A stretch of DNA of 16,934 nt from CAADGU01 sp964467705. GTDB taxonomy: Bacteria; Chloroflexota; Anaerolineae; Promineifilales; Promineifilaceae. The first letter of the stretch is position 1, and each line of letters opens with the position of its first letter. Shown in pieces: positions 1 to 6,978 of this stretch. The stretch lies in NCBI GenBank assembly GCA_964467705.1, contig CAYXUZ010000142.1:1-16934 (forward strand), given 5' to 3'. A program made the position numbers and the translations under genes. The notes beneath the pieces were generated by a model that made no database searches, had not been told where the DNA came from, and worked only from the letters and a program-made list of their open reading frames with translations.

Positions 1-411
1 CACGTAGTGGATGTGACCCATCCGCATGTTGTCGCCCAGGTTGAGTCCGTCGAAGATACGCTGGCTGAACTGGAAGTTGACCACCTGCCGATGGTGGTTG
101 CTTTGAACAAAATAGACCAACTCCCGGCCGACAGCGATATAGAGACAGTCCTGGATTTGACCGTGCCCACCGTGCGCATTTCTGCCCTCACCGGTCAGGG
201 AATTGAGCAATTGTTGTTGGCGATTGAAGCAGTGATGGTGAGCCTGTTAGCGCCTATCTCGGTGCTGCTACCGTATCAGCGCGGTGACTTGTTGTCTCTG
301 TTGTACGAGCGCGGTCAGGTAGACAGCGAAGAGCATGGGCAAGACGGGGTACGAGTTTATGGACGTTTACCCCATCGCCTGATACCATATTTTGAACCTT
401 ATCGAACGTGA
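1..411 (+). CDS. hflX: GTPase HflX, C-terminal part (5' end outside window)
   Basis: The reading frame is open from base 1, so the gene starts outside the window; about 136 C-terminal residues are visible. HflX is a ribosome-associated GTPase that splits or rescues stalled 70S ribosomes in the cytosol. The visible part starts inside the G domain with HVVDVTHP, the usual HflX stretch after the G3 region. The G4 motif NKID (Asn-Lys-x-Asp, guanine recognition) and the G5-type SALTGQGI follow. The rest is the HflX C-terminal segment, ending in VRVYGRLPHRLIPYFEPYRT. G1 to G3 and the N-terminal HflX domain lie upstream of the window. ATG and GTG codons near base 7 are internal. The spacer after the stop is repeat-rich and shows no clear terminator. 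Confidence 0.87.
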   Translation, partial: HVVDVTHPHVVAQVESVEDTLAELEVDHLPMVVALNKIDQLPADSDIETVLDLTVPTVRISALTGQGIEQLLLAIEAVMVSLLAPISVLLPYQRGDLLSLLYERGQVDSEEHGQDGVRVYGRLPHRLIPYFEPYRT

Positions 412-481
412 AGATGGTAACTACATCATTGTGTAATTGGGCATTTAGTACACCGTTAACAAAATAATCTGAACTTTCTTG

Positions 482-570
482 TGTCATTCCGAGGAGTCTT
501 CGACGAGGAATCTCTACTACTTTTGCAGGAGGGGGGATTCCTCACTCCGAAGACTTCGTTCGGAATGACA
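482..570. repeat. Imperfect inverted-repeat element (REP/MITE-like)
   Basis: The ends are exact inverted copies: TGTCATTCCG at 482-491 and CGGAATGACA at 561-570. The internal arms (gagtcttcgacgaggaat and attcctcactccgaagac) are imperfectly complementary, so the element can fold as one long hairpin. From general knowledge, similar 'gtcattccgaacgaagt' units recur between genes in many environmental bacteria. No transposase is nearby. The surrounding spacer (412-660) also has AT-rich mirrored words such as taattacc and caattac near 609-645. A frame that reads through this element is not taken as coding. Confidence 0.75.
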
Positions 571-660
571 GGTGAAGTGTTCAAATTAAAAAACTTCTTT
601 AGCGGTGTATTTAATTACCTGATTATGCAATTACTCAATTACTTTCACTTAGGGGTGGTA

Positions 661-861
661 ATGAACAAACTACTGGACACATTGAGCGAATTCATGGCGA
701 AATATCCGGGCTTGCTACCGTTGATTGGCCTGGGATTGATTATTTTGAACCTGCTGCTGCAATTTTTTCAGGGGTACTGGATTGTGGAAAGTAATTTGTT
801 CTTGCACATCGGTTTGATTATCAGTCTGATCGGTATTTTGATGATTCGTCCGCTTGGGTAG
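661..861 (+). CDS. Small two-helix membrane protein, hypothetical
   Basis: This 66-residue protein starts at ATG 661, preceded by a plausible Shine-Dalgarno sequence (aggggtgg, 651-658). It has a short amphipathic N-terminus (MNKLLDTLSEFMAKYPG). A first hydrophobic segment runs over about residues 18-39, then a short polar turn (GYWIVES), then a second hydrophobic segment to about residue 62. This predicts a hairpin in the cytoplasmic membrane. I do not recognise a family and assign no function. An upstream in-frame ATG at 481 is rejected because its extra 60 residues translate the repeat at 482-570. The TAG stop lies inside the left end of the next repeat. Alternatively it is a non-conserved small ORF; the good start context and clean TM pattern favour a real gene. 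Confidence 0.55.
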   Translation: MNKLLDTLSEFMAKYPGLLPLIGLGLIILNLLLQFFQGYWIVESNLFLHIGLIISLIGILMIRPLG

Positions 862-914
862 GGGCCACCCTTGTGGTCGCCCTGTGATGGGCGGGCATAA
901 GGCCACGCCCCTAC
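858..914. repeat. Short inverted-repeat element with GTAGGGGC ends
   Basis: The exact inverted ends are gtaggggc at 858-865 and gcccctac at 907-914, with GC-rich partly complementary sequence between them (accacaagg- and gggcgggc-type words). It overlaps the stop codon of the small membrane protein and fills most of the spacer before the M20 peptidase gene. From general knowledge it resembles 'gtaggggc...gcccctac' units dispersed in Chloroflexota and other genomes. It could also act as a transcript-end hairpin. Confidence 0.6.
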
Positions 915-932
915 AAATGATCTCTGTTTGGC

Positions 933-2093
933 ATGAATTCAATCCCCACTTTGGCAGCACACCCCTCCGTAAAAACCCTTTTAGCCGCCTTTCACCAAAT
1001 GAGTGAGCAGGTGATTGACCTGGCTGTTGCCGTGCAGCAAATCCCGGCGCCCACCTTTGCCGAGGCAGCGCGGGCGGCTTTTATTGCGCGACAATTCACG
1101 GCCGTACCCCTGCAAGATGTGGCTCAGGATAAACTGCATAATGTCTACGGCCGTCTGCCCGCCAGTAACCCCACCCATCCGCCCGTCATCCTCTCTGCCC
1201 ACAGCGATACCGTCTTCCCATTGGAAACAGACCTGACCGTGCGAAGGGACGGCCGTCTGGTCTACGGTCCCGGCATTGCTGATAACTCCACCGGCGTGGC
1301 CGGTATTATCACCCTGGCGCGGGTCTTGGCCGAGGCGAATTTGGGTTTACCGGCCGACCTCTGGTTTGTGGCGAACGTAGGCGAGGAGGGGCTGGGTGAC
1401 TTGCGCGGAATGCGGGCAGTGGTGGATCGGTTTGGCGGAGAGGCCATTTATCTGGTGGTAGAAGGTGGCCTGTTTGGGCAAATTTCTCATCAAGGTATTG
1501 GTGTGCGCCGGTTTAAGCTGACAGTGCAAACGCCCGGCGGCCATTCTTGGGGCAACTTTGGCGCACGCAGCGCCATCCATGAACTGGCGCGGATTATTGT
1601 AGCCATTGACCGGCTGGCCGTGCCCAAAATGCCCAAAACCACTTATACCGTGGGCGTGATTGAAGGGGGGACTTCGATTAACTCAATTGCCCAGTCAGCT
1701 AGTGGGCTGCTGGATTTGCGCTCAGAGTCGCCGGTGGAGTTGGAGGGGTTGGTCACGGCCGTGAGCCAGATCATCGAGCAGGCCAACAGACGAAAAGATG
1801 TGCAAGTGAGCATGGAACTGATTGGCAACCGCCCTGCCGGGCAGTTGGCGGCGGATGCGCCCCTGGTGCAATGGGCACAGGCGGCGCTGCAAGCCGTAGG
1901 CCACGCCCATCCCCGGTTGATTGCCAGCAGCACCGACGCCAATGTACCACTGAGTGAGGGGTACACGGCCGTGTGCATTGGCCTGGCCGAATCCCACAAC
2001 GCCCACCGCCTGGATGAATACCTCGACCCCCAACACCTGCCCAACGGTTTGGGACAACTCTTGCTGCTTACTCTATCAGCCACAGGCTACTGA
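933..2093 (+). CDS. M20-family zinc metallopeptidase (PepT/ArgE/CPG2-like)
   Basis: This 386-aa protein has the length and motif order of M20 dinuclear zinc exopeptidases or amidohydrolases. Probable metal ligands and catalytic residues, read from motif positions: H90 and D92 (SAHSDTVFP), bridging D117 (GPGIADNSTGVAG), general-base E151 and ligand E152 (VGEEG), E177 (VVEGG) and H358 in HNAHRLDE. PGGHSWG around H204 marks the dimerisation-domain insertion. There is no signal peptide, so it is probably cytosolic and cleaves small peptides or N-acyl amino acids; the substrate cannot be told from sequence. ATG 933 is chosen because the N-terminus fits the family, although the ribosome-binding site is weak. 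It stands alone and ends at a strong hairpin terminator. Five ACGGCCGT octamers fall inside, encoding TAV three times and YGR and DGR once each. Confidence 0.88.
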   Translation: MNSIPTLAAHPSVKTLLAAFHQMSEQVIDLAVAVQQIPAPTFAEAARAAFIARQFTAVPLQDVAQDKLHNVYGRLPASNPTHPPVILSAHSDTVFPLETDLTVRRDGRLVYGPGIADNSTGVAGIITLARVLAEANLGLPADLWFVANVGEEGLGDLRGMRAVVDRFGGEAIYLVVEGGLFGQISHQGIGVRRFKLTVQTPGGHSWGNFGARSAIHELARIIVAIDRLAVPKMPKTTYTVGVIEGGTSINSIAQSASGLLDLRSESPVELEGLVTAVSQIIEQANRRKDVQVSMELIGNRPAGQLAADAPLVQWAQAALQAVGHAHPRLIASSTDANVPLSEGYTAVCIGLAESHNAHRLDEYLDPQHLPNGLGQLLLLTLSATGY

Positions 2094-2099
2094 AACAAA

Positions 2100-2124
2100 A
2101 AAACCGGCTTAATGAGCCGGTTTT
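2100..2124. terminator. Bidirectional rho-independent terminator
   Basis: A perfect 10-bp stem (aaaaccggct, 2100-2109; agccggtttt, 2115-2124) closes a 5-nt loop. A-rich and T-rich flanks make it work on both strands. It lies 7 bases after the M20 peptidase stop and touches the stop codon of the convergent DUF433 gene, so it likely ends both transcripts. Confidence 0.9.
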
Positions 2125-2432
2125 CATTTTGCTTGTGCATGTTGCTTTTGTAACCAATTTTGTTCAATCCGTTCTTCTTCTTCTTCTTCTTCTTGAATTT
2201 GAGCATCAATCTCAAACTGGTTGGCATGATAGTAAGACAAAGCGGCGTAGACTTGTGCCAGATTCAGATGCCCAAACGTCTCAACAATCTCTTCTGGGCT
2301 GCGTCCAAGTTTATACCACCGGATAACACGATCAACCGTAACTCCGGTATCTGAAATATATGCTTTGCTTGCCTTTGCTTGAGGACTCACTGAAATGAGT
2401 GAGCCTATGTTCTGTGCCTGAATTGCTGTCAT
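2124..2432 (-). CDS. DUF433-family protein (probable antitoxin)
   Basis: This 102-aa protein carries a DUF433-like domain over about residues 24-76 (YISDTGVTVDRVIRWYKLG, then SPEEIVETFGHLNLAQVYAALSYY). The domain is helix-turn-helix-like and is commonly encoded beside a DUF5615 PIN-like protein; such pairs are regarded as toxin-antitoxin modules. The C-terminus is unusual: seven consecutive Glu residues (81-87), encoded by a pure GAA/TTC repeat at 2172-2192, then a charged helix. The acidic tail could contact the partner or simply reflect microsatellite drift. The gene is divergent from DUF5615 rather than in one operon with it. A consensus promoter lies about 60 bp upstream. No good Shine-Dalgarno precedes ATG 2432, so the exact start is uncertain. 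Confidence 0.8.
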   Translation of the reverse strand: MTAIQAQNIGSLISVSPQAKASKAYISDTGVTVDRVIRWYKLGRSPEEIVETFGHLNLAQVYAALSYYHANQFEIDAQIQEEEEEEERIEQNWLQKQHAQAK

Positions 2433-2454
2433 AGCTATAGTGTAAATGATTTAT

Positions 2455-2482
2455 TTGCATTTGCCTATCTCAACGATATAAT
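2455..2482 (+). promoter_or_regulatory. Candidate promoter for DUF5615 gene
   Basis: An exact TATAAT lies at 2477-2482, with a weak -35 (TTGCAT, 2455-2460) at 16-bp spacing. Transcription would start near 2489, about 46 bp before ATG 2535. The -35 match is poor, so this is a tentative call. Confidence 0.45.
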
Positions 2483-2491
2483 TACTGACAT

Positions 2492-2519
2492 ATTATATTG
2501 TAAAGTATTTTATTGTCAA
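2492..2519 (-). promoter_or_regulatory. Consensus sigma-70-type promoter for DUF433 gene
   Basis: Read on the minus strand, an exact TTGACA (2519-2514) and an exact TATAAT (2497-2492) are separated by 16 bp. Transcription would start near 2485, giving a leader of about 52 nt before the DUF433 ATG. The -35 box lies inside the left arm of the adjacent palindrome, suggesting repression at this site. Confidence 0.75.
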
Positions 2520-2534
2520 CCTTTGGGTTGACAA
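2513..2534. promoter_or_regulatory. Palindromic operator candidate in the divergent toxin-antitoxin spacer
   Basis: Perfect 9-bp arms (ttgtcaacc, 2513-2521; ggttgacaa, 2526-2534) flank a 4-nt centre. The left arm covers the -35 of the minus-strand promoter, and the right arm ends directly at DUF5615 ATG 2535. It could be an autoregulatory operator. In plus-strand RNA it would also form a hairpin abutting the start codon, leaving no room for a normal ribosome-binding site. Confidence 0.65.
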
Positions 2535-2909
2535 ATGGATGACACGAAAGTTATGTTCCCTCTGTATTTCGACGAGGATTCAACAGATTGGCGGCGAATC
2601 AATACCCTGCGCACAAAAGGCATAGATGTGATATCCACTCTGGAAGCCAATATGGTGGGACGGGCGGATGAGGAGCAACTTGATTTTGCCACTGCCAACA
2701 ACAGAGTGCTTTGCAGTTTTAACATCCGTGATTTTTATCGCATTCATTCCGAATTTATAAACAGGGGCAAAGACCATGCAGGGATAATTTTGGTGAGACA
2801 GCAACAGTTTTCGGTAGGCGAATATGTACGGCGTATTCAGATTTTGTTAGAACAGAGATCGTCAGCAGAGATGAAGAACCAAATTGAATTTTTGAGTGGG
2901 TGGGGATAA
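2535..2909 (+). CDS. DUF5615 PIN-like protein (probable toxin nuclease)
   Basis: This 124-aa protein matches the DUF5615 (Mut7-C/PIN-like) pattern. An acidic start motif FDED (residues 12-15) follows a short beta strand. RADEEQLDFA around D45 precedes NNRVLCSFNIRDF (55-67), where N63 and D66 sit at the usual acidic active-site position. A helical tail with GIILVRQQQF follows. PIN-like proteins are metal-dependent RNases; activity here is inferred only. It is divergent from the DUF433 gene, whereas such pairs are usually co-directional. ATG 2535 directly abuts a palindrome and lacks a Shine-Dalgarno; ATG 2553 (MFPLYFDED) is an alternative that fits typical family starts better. It converges on the transglutaminase gene with only 34 bp between stops. 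Confidence 0.8.
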   Translation: MDDTKVMFPLYFDEDSTDWRRINTLRTKGIDVISTLEANMVGRADEEQLDFATANNRVLCSFNIRDFYRIHSEFINRGKDHAGIILVRQQQFSVGEYVRRIQILLEQRSSAEMKNQIEFLSGWG

Positions 2910-2943
2910 CGAATGGATTTGCAGGGTGCGGACAACGGCCGTG

Positions 2944-5253
2944 TCAGCCTGGTCTTTTAGATTGAGGTTGCCGGGAAAAGCGTAAGCGGCGAAACGGCCG
3001 TTGCAACTGTCTCCAGGCGTGCGTCGCTTCCTCATCTCCTCCGGCTGCCAGTCCACCATATCGGCGTTTATTGTACAGGAGGGTGATGTGCGCAATGGCG
3101 GCGCGCATTGCCGCCGTCATCATCCATCTTTTATGTTGACCATATTCATCTAGCCGGGCATTAAGCGCCTGACTAAATTCGTGTGGCGTCTGGCTGGGCA
3201 GGGGAGGCAGTCCAATTTTTCGGGCATTGTCTTGCAAACGGCCGTAACTCCACACCACCCCATCTGCCCGCCTGGCCTGTTCGCGCCGTTGTCGCCGCCA
3301 CAACCACCACACCCCTACCGCCAAAATACCAATGACCAACAACCGCCACCAGGAAAACGGCCGTACCGGCGATGGGGCGGGAATGGGCGGTGGTGTGTAT
3401 TCATTGACCGCCGGGGGGCCATATTGCAAGGATAAGTCGGTAAGATCAAGGGTAACGGCCGTATCACGTGGACTGGCAAACCCGGCCGTCGGTTCAAACT
3501 CTACCCAACCATACCCGGCAAAATAAACCTCAACCCAGGAATGGCCATTGATTTGCCGTATCACCTGTGAGCCCGTTTCATCTGGTGGCTGCCCCAAATA
3601 ACCAACCACCAGTCGGGCAGGTAGCCCCAATGTCCGGGCCATCACCACCATGCTAGAAGCGTAGTAATCGCAGTAACCTTGCTGCAAATCAAAGAGGAAG
3701 TATTCCACCGGATCAACGTCCGGCGGCGGCAAGGGCGTATTGAGTGAATAGGGATATTGGCGCAAGAACAGTTCTAGCGCCCGCGCCTGGTCAAAAGGAG
3801 TGGTATAACCGGCAGTCACATCCTGGGCAAGGTCAGCGACACGCTGGGGTACATCATCCGGTAAGGCGGTATAACGCGCCAGCAACGCCGGGGGCGCGTC
3901 TTCCAATCGTGCCTGACGCAGTTGATCGGGCACGGCCGTTGCCAGACGCGAATTTGCTGTATATCTGGTGTTTAGGCCGGGCGACTGCGCCCTGACCCGC
4001 GCCAGATCATTCACACCGCGCCAGGAAACCATCGTGGGGTGATCAAAAAGATAGGGCAACCCAACGGTATAGCGAATCGTCCGGCCCTCATGTTGTTCAA
4101 TAACCGTTTGTGTCAGGGATATCTGGTTTTCATAAGCTGGTAATGGGATGACCTGAAAGGGAGGGATGGTCTGCACCCTTTCTTCAGAAATTGCCCAGCC
4201 GCGACCCGTATAGACATCATAGCTGAAGCCGCGCCAGTGCGTACCCTGCATAAACTCCGCCGGAGCGGGAATAAGCTGCCCTTGAACTGTTACAGACACA
4301 ACGGCCGTCATCACCACCGTTTCCGCTAATTCTGGCGGCATACCAATGAGATAGTGACGGGGCAAGATACCACTGCCGCCCACACCGCCTGGATTGGGCG
4401 TACTCACTTGCTCGCGGGGCACCTCGATGCCGGCAAAAGCCTGTCCAAAAGTTGATTCTGCTTCGGCAACCGGAGCTAAGGAAGCAAACCACTCCTGTAG
4501 ACGGCTAATACTGAATGAAGGTAACAGCAACGCCAGCGCCAGTAAAAAGAGGGCAATTACTGTGGAATAACCCATAGATTCAATCCGAATATCTTCTGGA
4601 AAATCTACCTTCGTACGAGTCCATTCCTGTTCCAGGTGGGCAAAATTGACAACGGCCGTTAACAACACGGCTACCCCCACAAACAAGGCCAGCCACCAGA
4701 TGTCGGCCACGCCAAAATAACCGTTGAGGGCCATTCCCAGCCCCATGAGCATGAGGGCCGGCATGGGGCGCTGCCAGCGCAATGTGACCCACCCCACAAA
4801 AGCAGCCATTAAAAACACCGCCATGCCCATAACGGCCGTAAAGACGATGGTTTCACGGCTGCTGCCGCCGCTGAAGACGGCCAGCAACCAGCCGCCAACC
4901 CGGTCGAAAAAAAGGGCGCCGTTTTGCAGCCAGAATTGGCGGAGCGGTTCCCACCCTTGCCCCAACATGGCTGGCGGCGGCAGCAGTTGCGCCAGCGTGA
5001 CAAACGTAACAAGCAGTCCATAAAGGAAGATCAGAAGCCAGGCCCACAAAGCGTGTAACGGCCGTTTCGCCAGCACTACCCCCAACAGCAAACCAACAGC
5101 CGCCGCCGGTATGAGCACCTCATCTTCCGACGTCCAGCGCACTTCGCGCACGGCCGTCACCAGCACCATCACGGCCGTGACTAATAATGCCAACGTCAAC
5201 CAGCCTTCTGACGGCCGTAATCGTTTGTAGGTCACTTCCAATAAAAACGACAT
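2944..5253 (-). CDS. TgpA-like membrane transglutaminase (DUF3488 / Transglut_core / DUF4129)
   Basis: This protein has about 769 aa from ATG 5253, which follows AGGTG at 7-nt spacing; an upstream ATG at 5298 would add 15 non-conserved-looking residues. Several hydrophobic helices fill roughly the first 235 residues (TgpA N-terminal type). An extracytoplasmic region with a transglutaminase-like core follows. Its probable triad is C528 (QGYCDYYAS), H571 (INGHSWVEV) and E587 (EFEPTAG), where Asp is more usual. A last TM helix (WWRLLVIGILAVGVWWLW) and a cytosolic DUF4129-like tail end the protein. The family is linked to envelope peptide or peptidoglycan metabolism, but its reaction is poorly known. 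No MoxR or DUF58 partner gene, its common neighbours, is adjacent. The gene is unusually rich in ACGGCCGT octamers (about 12). Confidence 0.87.
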   Translation of the reverse strand: MSFLLEVTYKRLRPSEGWLTLALLVTAVMVLVTAVREVRWTSEDEVLIPAAAVGLLLGVVLAKRPLHALWAWLLIFLYGLLVTFVTLAQLLPPPAMLGQGWEPLRQFWLQNGALFFDRVGGWLLAVFSGGSSRETIVFTAVMGMAVFLMAAFVGWVTLRWQRPMPALMLMGLGMALNGYFGVADIWWLALFVGVAVLLTAVVNFAHLEQEWTRTKVDFPEDIRIESMGYSTVIALFLLALALLLPSFSISRLQEWFASLAPVAEAESTFGQAFAGIEVPREQVSTPNPGGVGGSGILPRHYLIGMPPELAETVVMTAVVSVTVQGQLIPAPAEFMQGTHWRGFSYDVYTGRGWAISEERVQTIPPFQVIPLPAYENQISLTQTVIEQHEGRTIRYTVGLPYLFDHPTMVSWRGVNDLARVRAQSPGLNTRYTANSRLATAVPDQLRQARLEDAPPALLARYTALPDDVPQRVADLAQDVTAGYTTPFDQARALELFLRQYPYSLNTPLPPPDVDPVEYFLFDLQQGYCDYYASSMVVMARTLGLPARLVVGYLGQPPDETGSQVIRQINGHSWVEVYFAGYGWVEFEPTAGFASPRDTAVTLDLTDLSLQYGPPAVNEYTPPPIPAPSPVRPFSWWRLLVIGILAVGVWWLWRRQRREQARRADGVVWSYGRLQDNARKIGLPPLPSQTPHEFSQALNARLDEYGQHKRWMMTAAMRAAIAHITLLYNKRRYGGLAAGGDEEATHAWRQLQRPFRRLRFSRQPQSKRPG

Positions 5254-5322
5254 GGCTATACACCTATGGCAATTGGCAATTGTCTTATCGCCAATCACCA
5301 GCCTCTTGCTGCCCTATGTGTG

Positions 5323-5350
5323 ATTATACTCCTCTGTGCGGGTGTGAGAA
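5323..5350 (-). promoter_or_regulatory. Candidate promoter for the transglutaminase gene
   Basis: On the minus strand TTCTCA (5350-5345) and an exact TATAAT (5328-5323) are separated by 16 bp. Transcription would start near 5316, about 63 nt before ATG 5253. Next to the gene a tandem 7-mer gcaattg lies at 5269-5282. Confidence 0.5.
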
Positions 5351-5375
5351 GATGCTAAGATTGCCAGGGGCAAAA

Positions 5376-5403
5376 TTGGTGAGGGAGGTGAATTCGTTAT
5401 AAT
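5376..5403 (+). promoter_or_regulatory. Candidate promoter for the first C39-TPR gene
   Basis: An exact TATAAT at 5398-5403 follows TTGGTG (5376-5381) at 16-bp spacing. Transcription would start near 5410, leaving a leader of about 87 nt that contains the gattac direct repeat. The weak -35 makes this tentative. Confidence 0.45.
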
Positions 5404-5456
5404 CGGCTTGAATTTGTAGCCTCTTAGCAGCCACATGTCATCGGAAAACGGTTTAC

Positions 5457-5483
5457 AGATTACACATCAAAGATTACGCATCA
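5457..5483. repeat. Tandem 'agattacRcatca' direct repeat
   Basis: Two 13-mers, agattacacatca (5457-5469) and agattacgcatca (5471-5483), differ at one base and are separated by one A. They lie just upstream of the first C39-TPR gene. The same words occur in reverse complement in the hairpin before the second C39-TPR gene (near 6890-6920), so both belong to one repeat family. Confidence 0.7.
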
Positions 5484-5496
5484 CAACCTGACAACA

Positions 5497-6888
5497 ATGA
5501 GTGGACGCAAGATTCTTATTTTCCTTAGTTTGATACTGTTGGTGGTAGCCTTACTGATTGCCGCACCATTTGCCCTGCGCGCCGTCCCTTCACGGTACAT
5601 TGCAGTTGCCGCCGACCACCTGCCAGAACCACTGAAGGAACCGTTTAACCGGATTGCGGTGCCGCAGCAGGATACGCCCATTTTGCCAACGGCCGTAGCC
5701 CTGGCGGATACATCAACCTTGCTGGGCAAACCGGTGGCGGCTTTGGCTGTCGCCCCCTCCGCCACCCCACTGCCACCCACATTCACACCGCCACCACATA
5801 CAGACGTGGCCCTACCACCTACAGAAACACCAACCCCCATCCCCCCCACTGCCACCCCAACTCCGATCATTACCGTTCCCCCGCCAACACCCACACTACC
5901 CCCCATCCCATCGTCCATCCGGCTGGTTGGTTTCACGCACCAATTCCAGGAGTGGAACAATTGCGGCCCGGCCACAATGGCCATGGCCTTGAGCTTTTTT
6001 GGTCTGCGTCTGAACCAAAATGATGTGGCCGCCGTCACCAAGCCAAATCCTGAAGACCGCAATGTATCCCCGGCAGAAATGACCGCCTATGTGAATGAGA
6101 CAACACCATACCAGGCGTTGTTTCGGGTAAACGGCCGTGAGGAAACTGTCAAGCGTCTACTGGCCAATGGTATCCCTGTTATCCTGGAATTGGGACTTAA
6201 CCCACCTGGCGACTTAAGCTGGATGGGATGGTACGGCCATTACATGCTGGCAGTGGCCTATGATGACGAACTGGAGCAATTTTGGGTATACGATTCATGG
6301 TTAGGCACCGGCGGGCAGCCGTTGAGTAATGCCGACCCCAACGGCCGTGTACTCACCTATGCCGACCTGGCCCGCGACTGGCCCCACTTCAACCGCAATT
6401 ACATCGCCCTTTACCGCCCAGAGCAGGCCCAATTGGTAGCCGACATTGTCGGCGCAGAGATGGATGATGCCGTGATGTGGCAAAATTCCCTGGCGCAGGC
6501 ACAGCAAGATGCCCAGTCAGACCCGCAGAACGCTTTTTACTGGTTCAATTTAGGCACCAGCTTGAATGCCGTTGGTAACTATGAATCGGCGGCGCAGGCG
6601 TTTGACCAGGCGCGGGCCATCGGCCTACCCTGGCGTATGTTGTGGTACCAATCTGGCCCGTATGAAGCGTATTACCAGGTTGGCCGTTACGAAGATGTCA
6701 TTTTGCTGACCGATACCACCCTGAAAGACCGCCCCTATTTTGAAGAATCGTTCTACTACAAGGCATTGGCTCAGGTGGCCTTAGGTGAAGAAGCCGCAGC
6801 CCGCGACAATCTGCAACGCGCCATTGCCTTTAACCCCAACTTTTCCCCCGCCGCTGAAGCGTTGGCGCAATTGGAAAATGGAGGATGA
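5497..6888 (+). CDS. Membrane-anchored C39-like peptidase with C-terminal TPR (paralogue 1)
   Basis: This 463-aa protein has an N-terminal signal anchor (residues about 5-27, ILIFLSLILLVVALLIAAPF). A low-complexity Thr/Pro-rich linker follows (about 88-138), then a papain-fold domain of the peptidase C39_2 type. The likely triad is C156 in NNCGPAT, H248 in WYGHYML and D266 in VYDSW, with Q151 as a possible oxyanion residue. The last ~150 residues are helical with TPR-like units (NAFYWFNLGTSLNAVGNYESAAQAFDQA; FYYKALAQVALGEEAAARDN). The peptidase domain should lie outside the cytoplasm; the substrate is unknown. There is no ABC transporter nearby of the kind that usually accompanies bacteriocin-processing C39 domains. 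The start has no strong Shine-Dalgarno. The next gene is a full-length paralogue. Confidence 0.82.
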   Translation: MSGRKILIFLSLILLVVALLIAAPFALRAVPSRYIAVAADHLPEPLKEPFNRIAVPQQDTPILPTAVALADTSTLLGKPVAALAVAPSATPLPPTFTPPPHTDVALPPTETPTPIPPTATPTPIITVPPPTPTLPPIPSSIRLVGFTHQFQEWNNCGPATMAMALSFFGLRLNQNDVAAVTKPNPEDRNVSPAEMTAYVNETTPYQALFRVNGREETVKRLLANGIPVILELGLNPPGDLSWMGWYGHYMLAVAYDDELEQFWVYDSWLGTGGQPLSNADPNGRVLTYADLARDWPHFNRNYIALYRPEQAQLVADIVGAEMDDAVMWQNSLAQAQQDAQSDPQNAFYWFNLGTSLNAVGNYESAAQAFDQARAIGLPWRMLWYQSGPYEAYYQVGRYEDVILLTDTTLKDRPYFEESFYYKALAQVALGEEAAARDNLQRAIAFNPNFSPAAEALAQLENGG

Positions 6889-6897
6889 TGCGTGATT

Positions 6898-6950
6898 CGT
6901 AATCCGTAATCTGTGATGCGAAACCGGAGAGTTGCGGATTACGGATTACG
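6898..6950. repeat. Hairpin of the 'gattac' repeat family between the two C39-TPR genes
   Basis: A perfect 14-bp inverted repeat (cgtaatccgtaatc, 6898-6911; gattacggattacg, 6937-6950) encloses a 25-nt loop. Together with the flanks it fills nearly all of the 90-bp spacer. It could act as a transcript-processing or partial termination hairpin, or be only a mobile-type repeat. An upstream in-frame ATG at 6913 lies within it and is not taken as the gene start. Confidence 0.75.
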
Positions 6951-6978
6951 GCCTACAGATCACGGCCGAGAAGGAGCT

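Noticed and set aside
481..660. N-terminal extension of the small membrane protein from ATG 481
   Set aside because: The extra 60 residues translate an inverted-repeat element, while ATG 661 has a good ribosome-binding site and begins a coherent membrane protein.
2551..2557. Plus-strand promoter using TTGACA at 2528-2533
   Set aside because: Its -10 would fall inside DUF5615 and start transcription after both plausible start codons.
5254..5298. Start of the transglutaminase at ATG 5298
   Set aside because: The 15 added residues look unlike the family; ATG 5253 has AGGTG at 7-nt spacing and directly precedes a normal N-terminus.
6913..6978. Start of the second C39-TPR gene at ATG 6913
   Set aside because: The extension comes from the gattac repeat; ATG 6979 has AAGGAG and begins a signal anchor like its paralogue.
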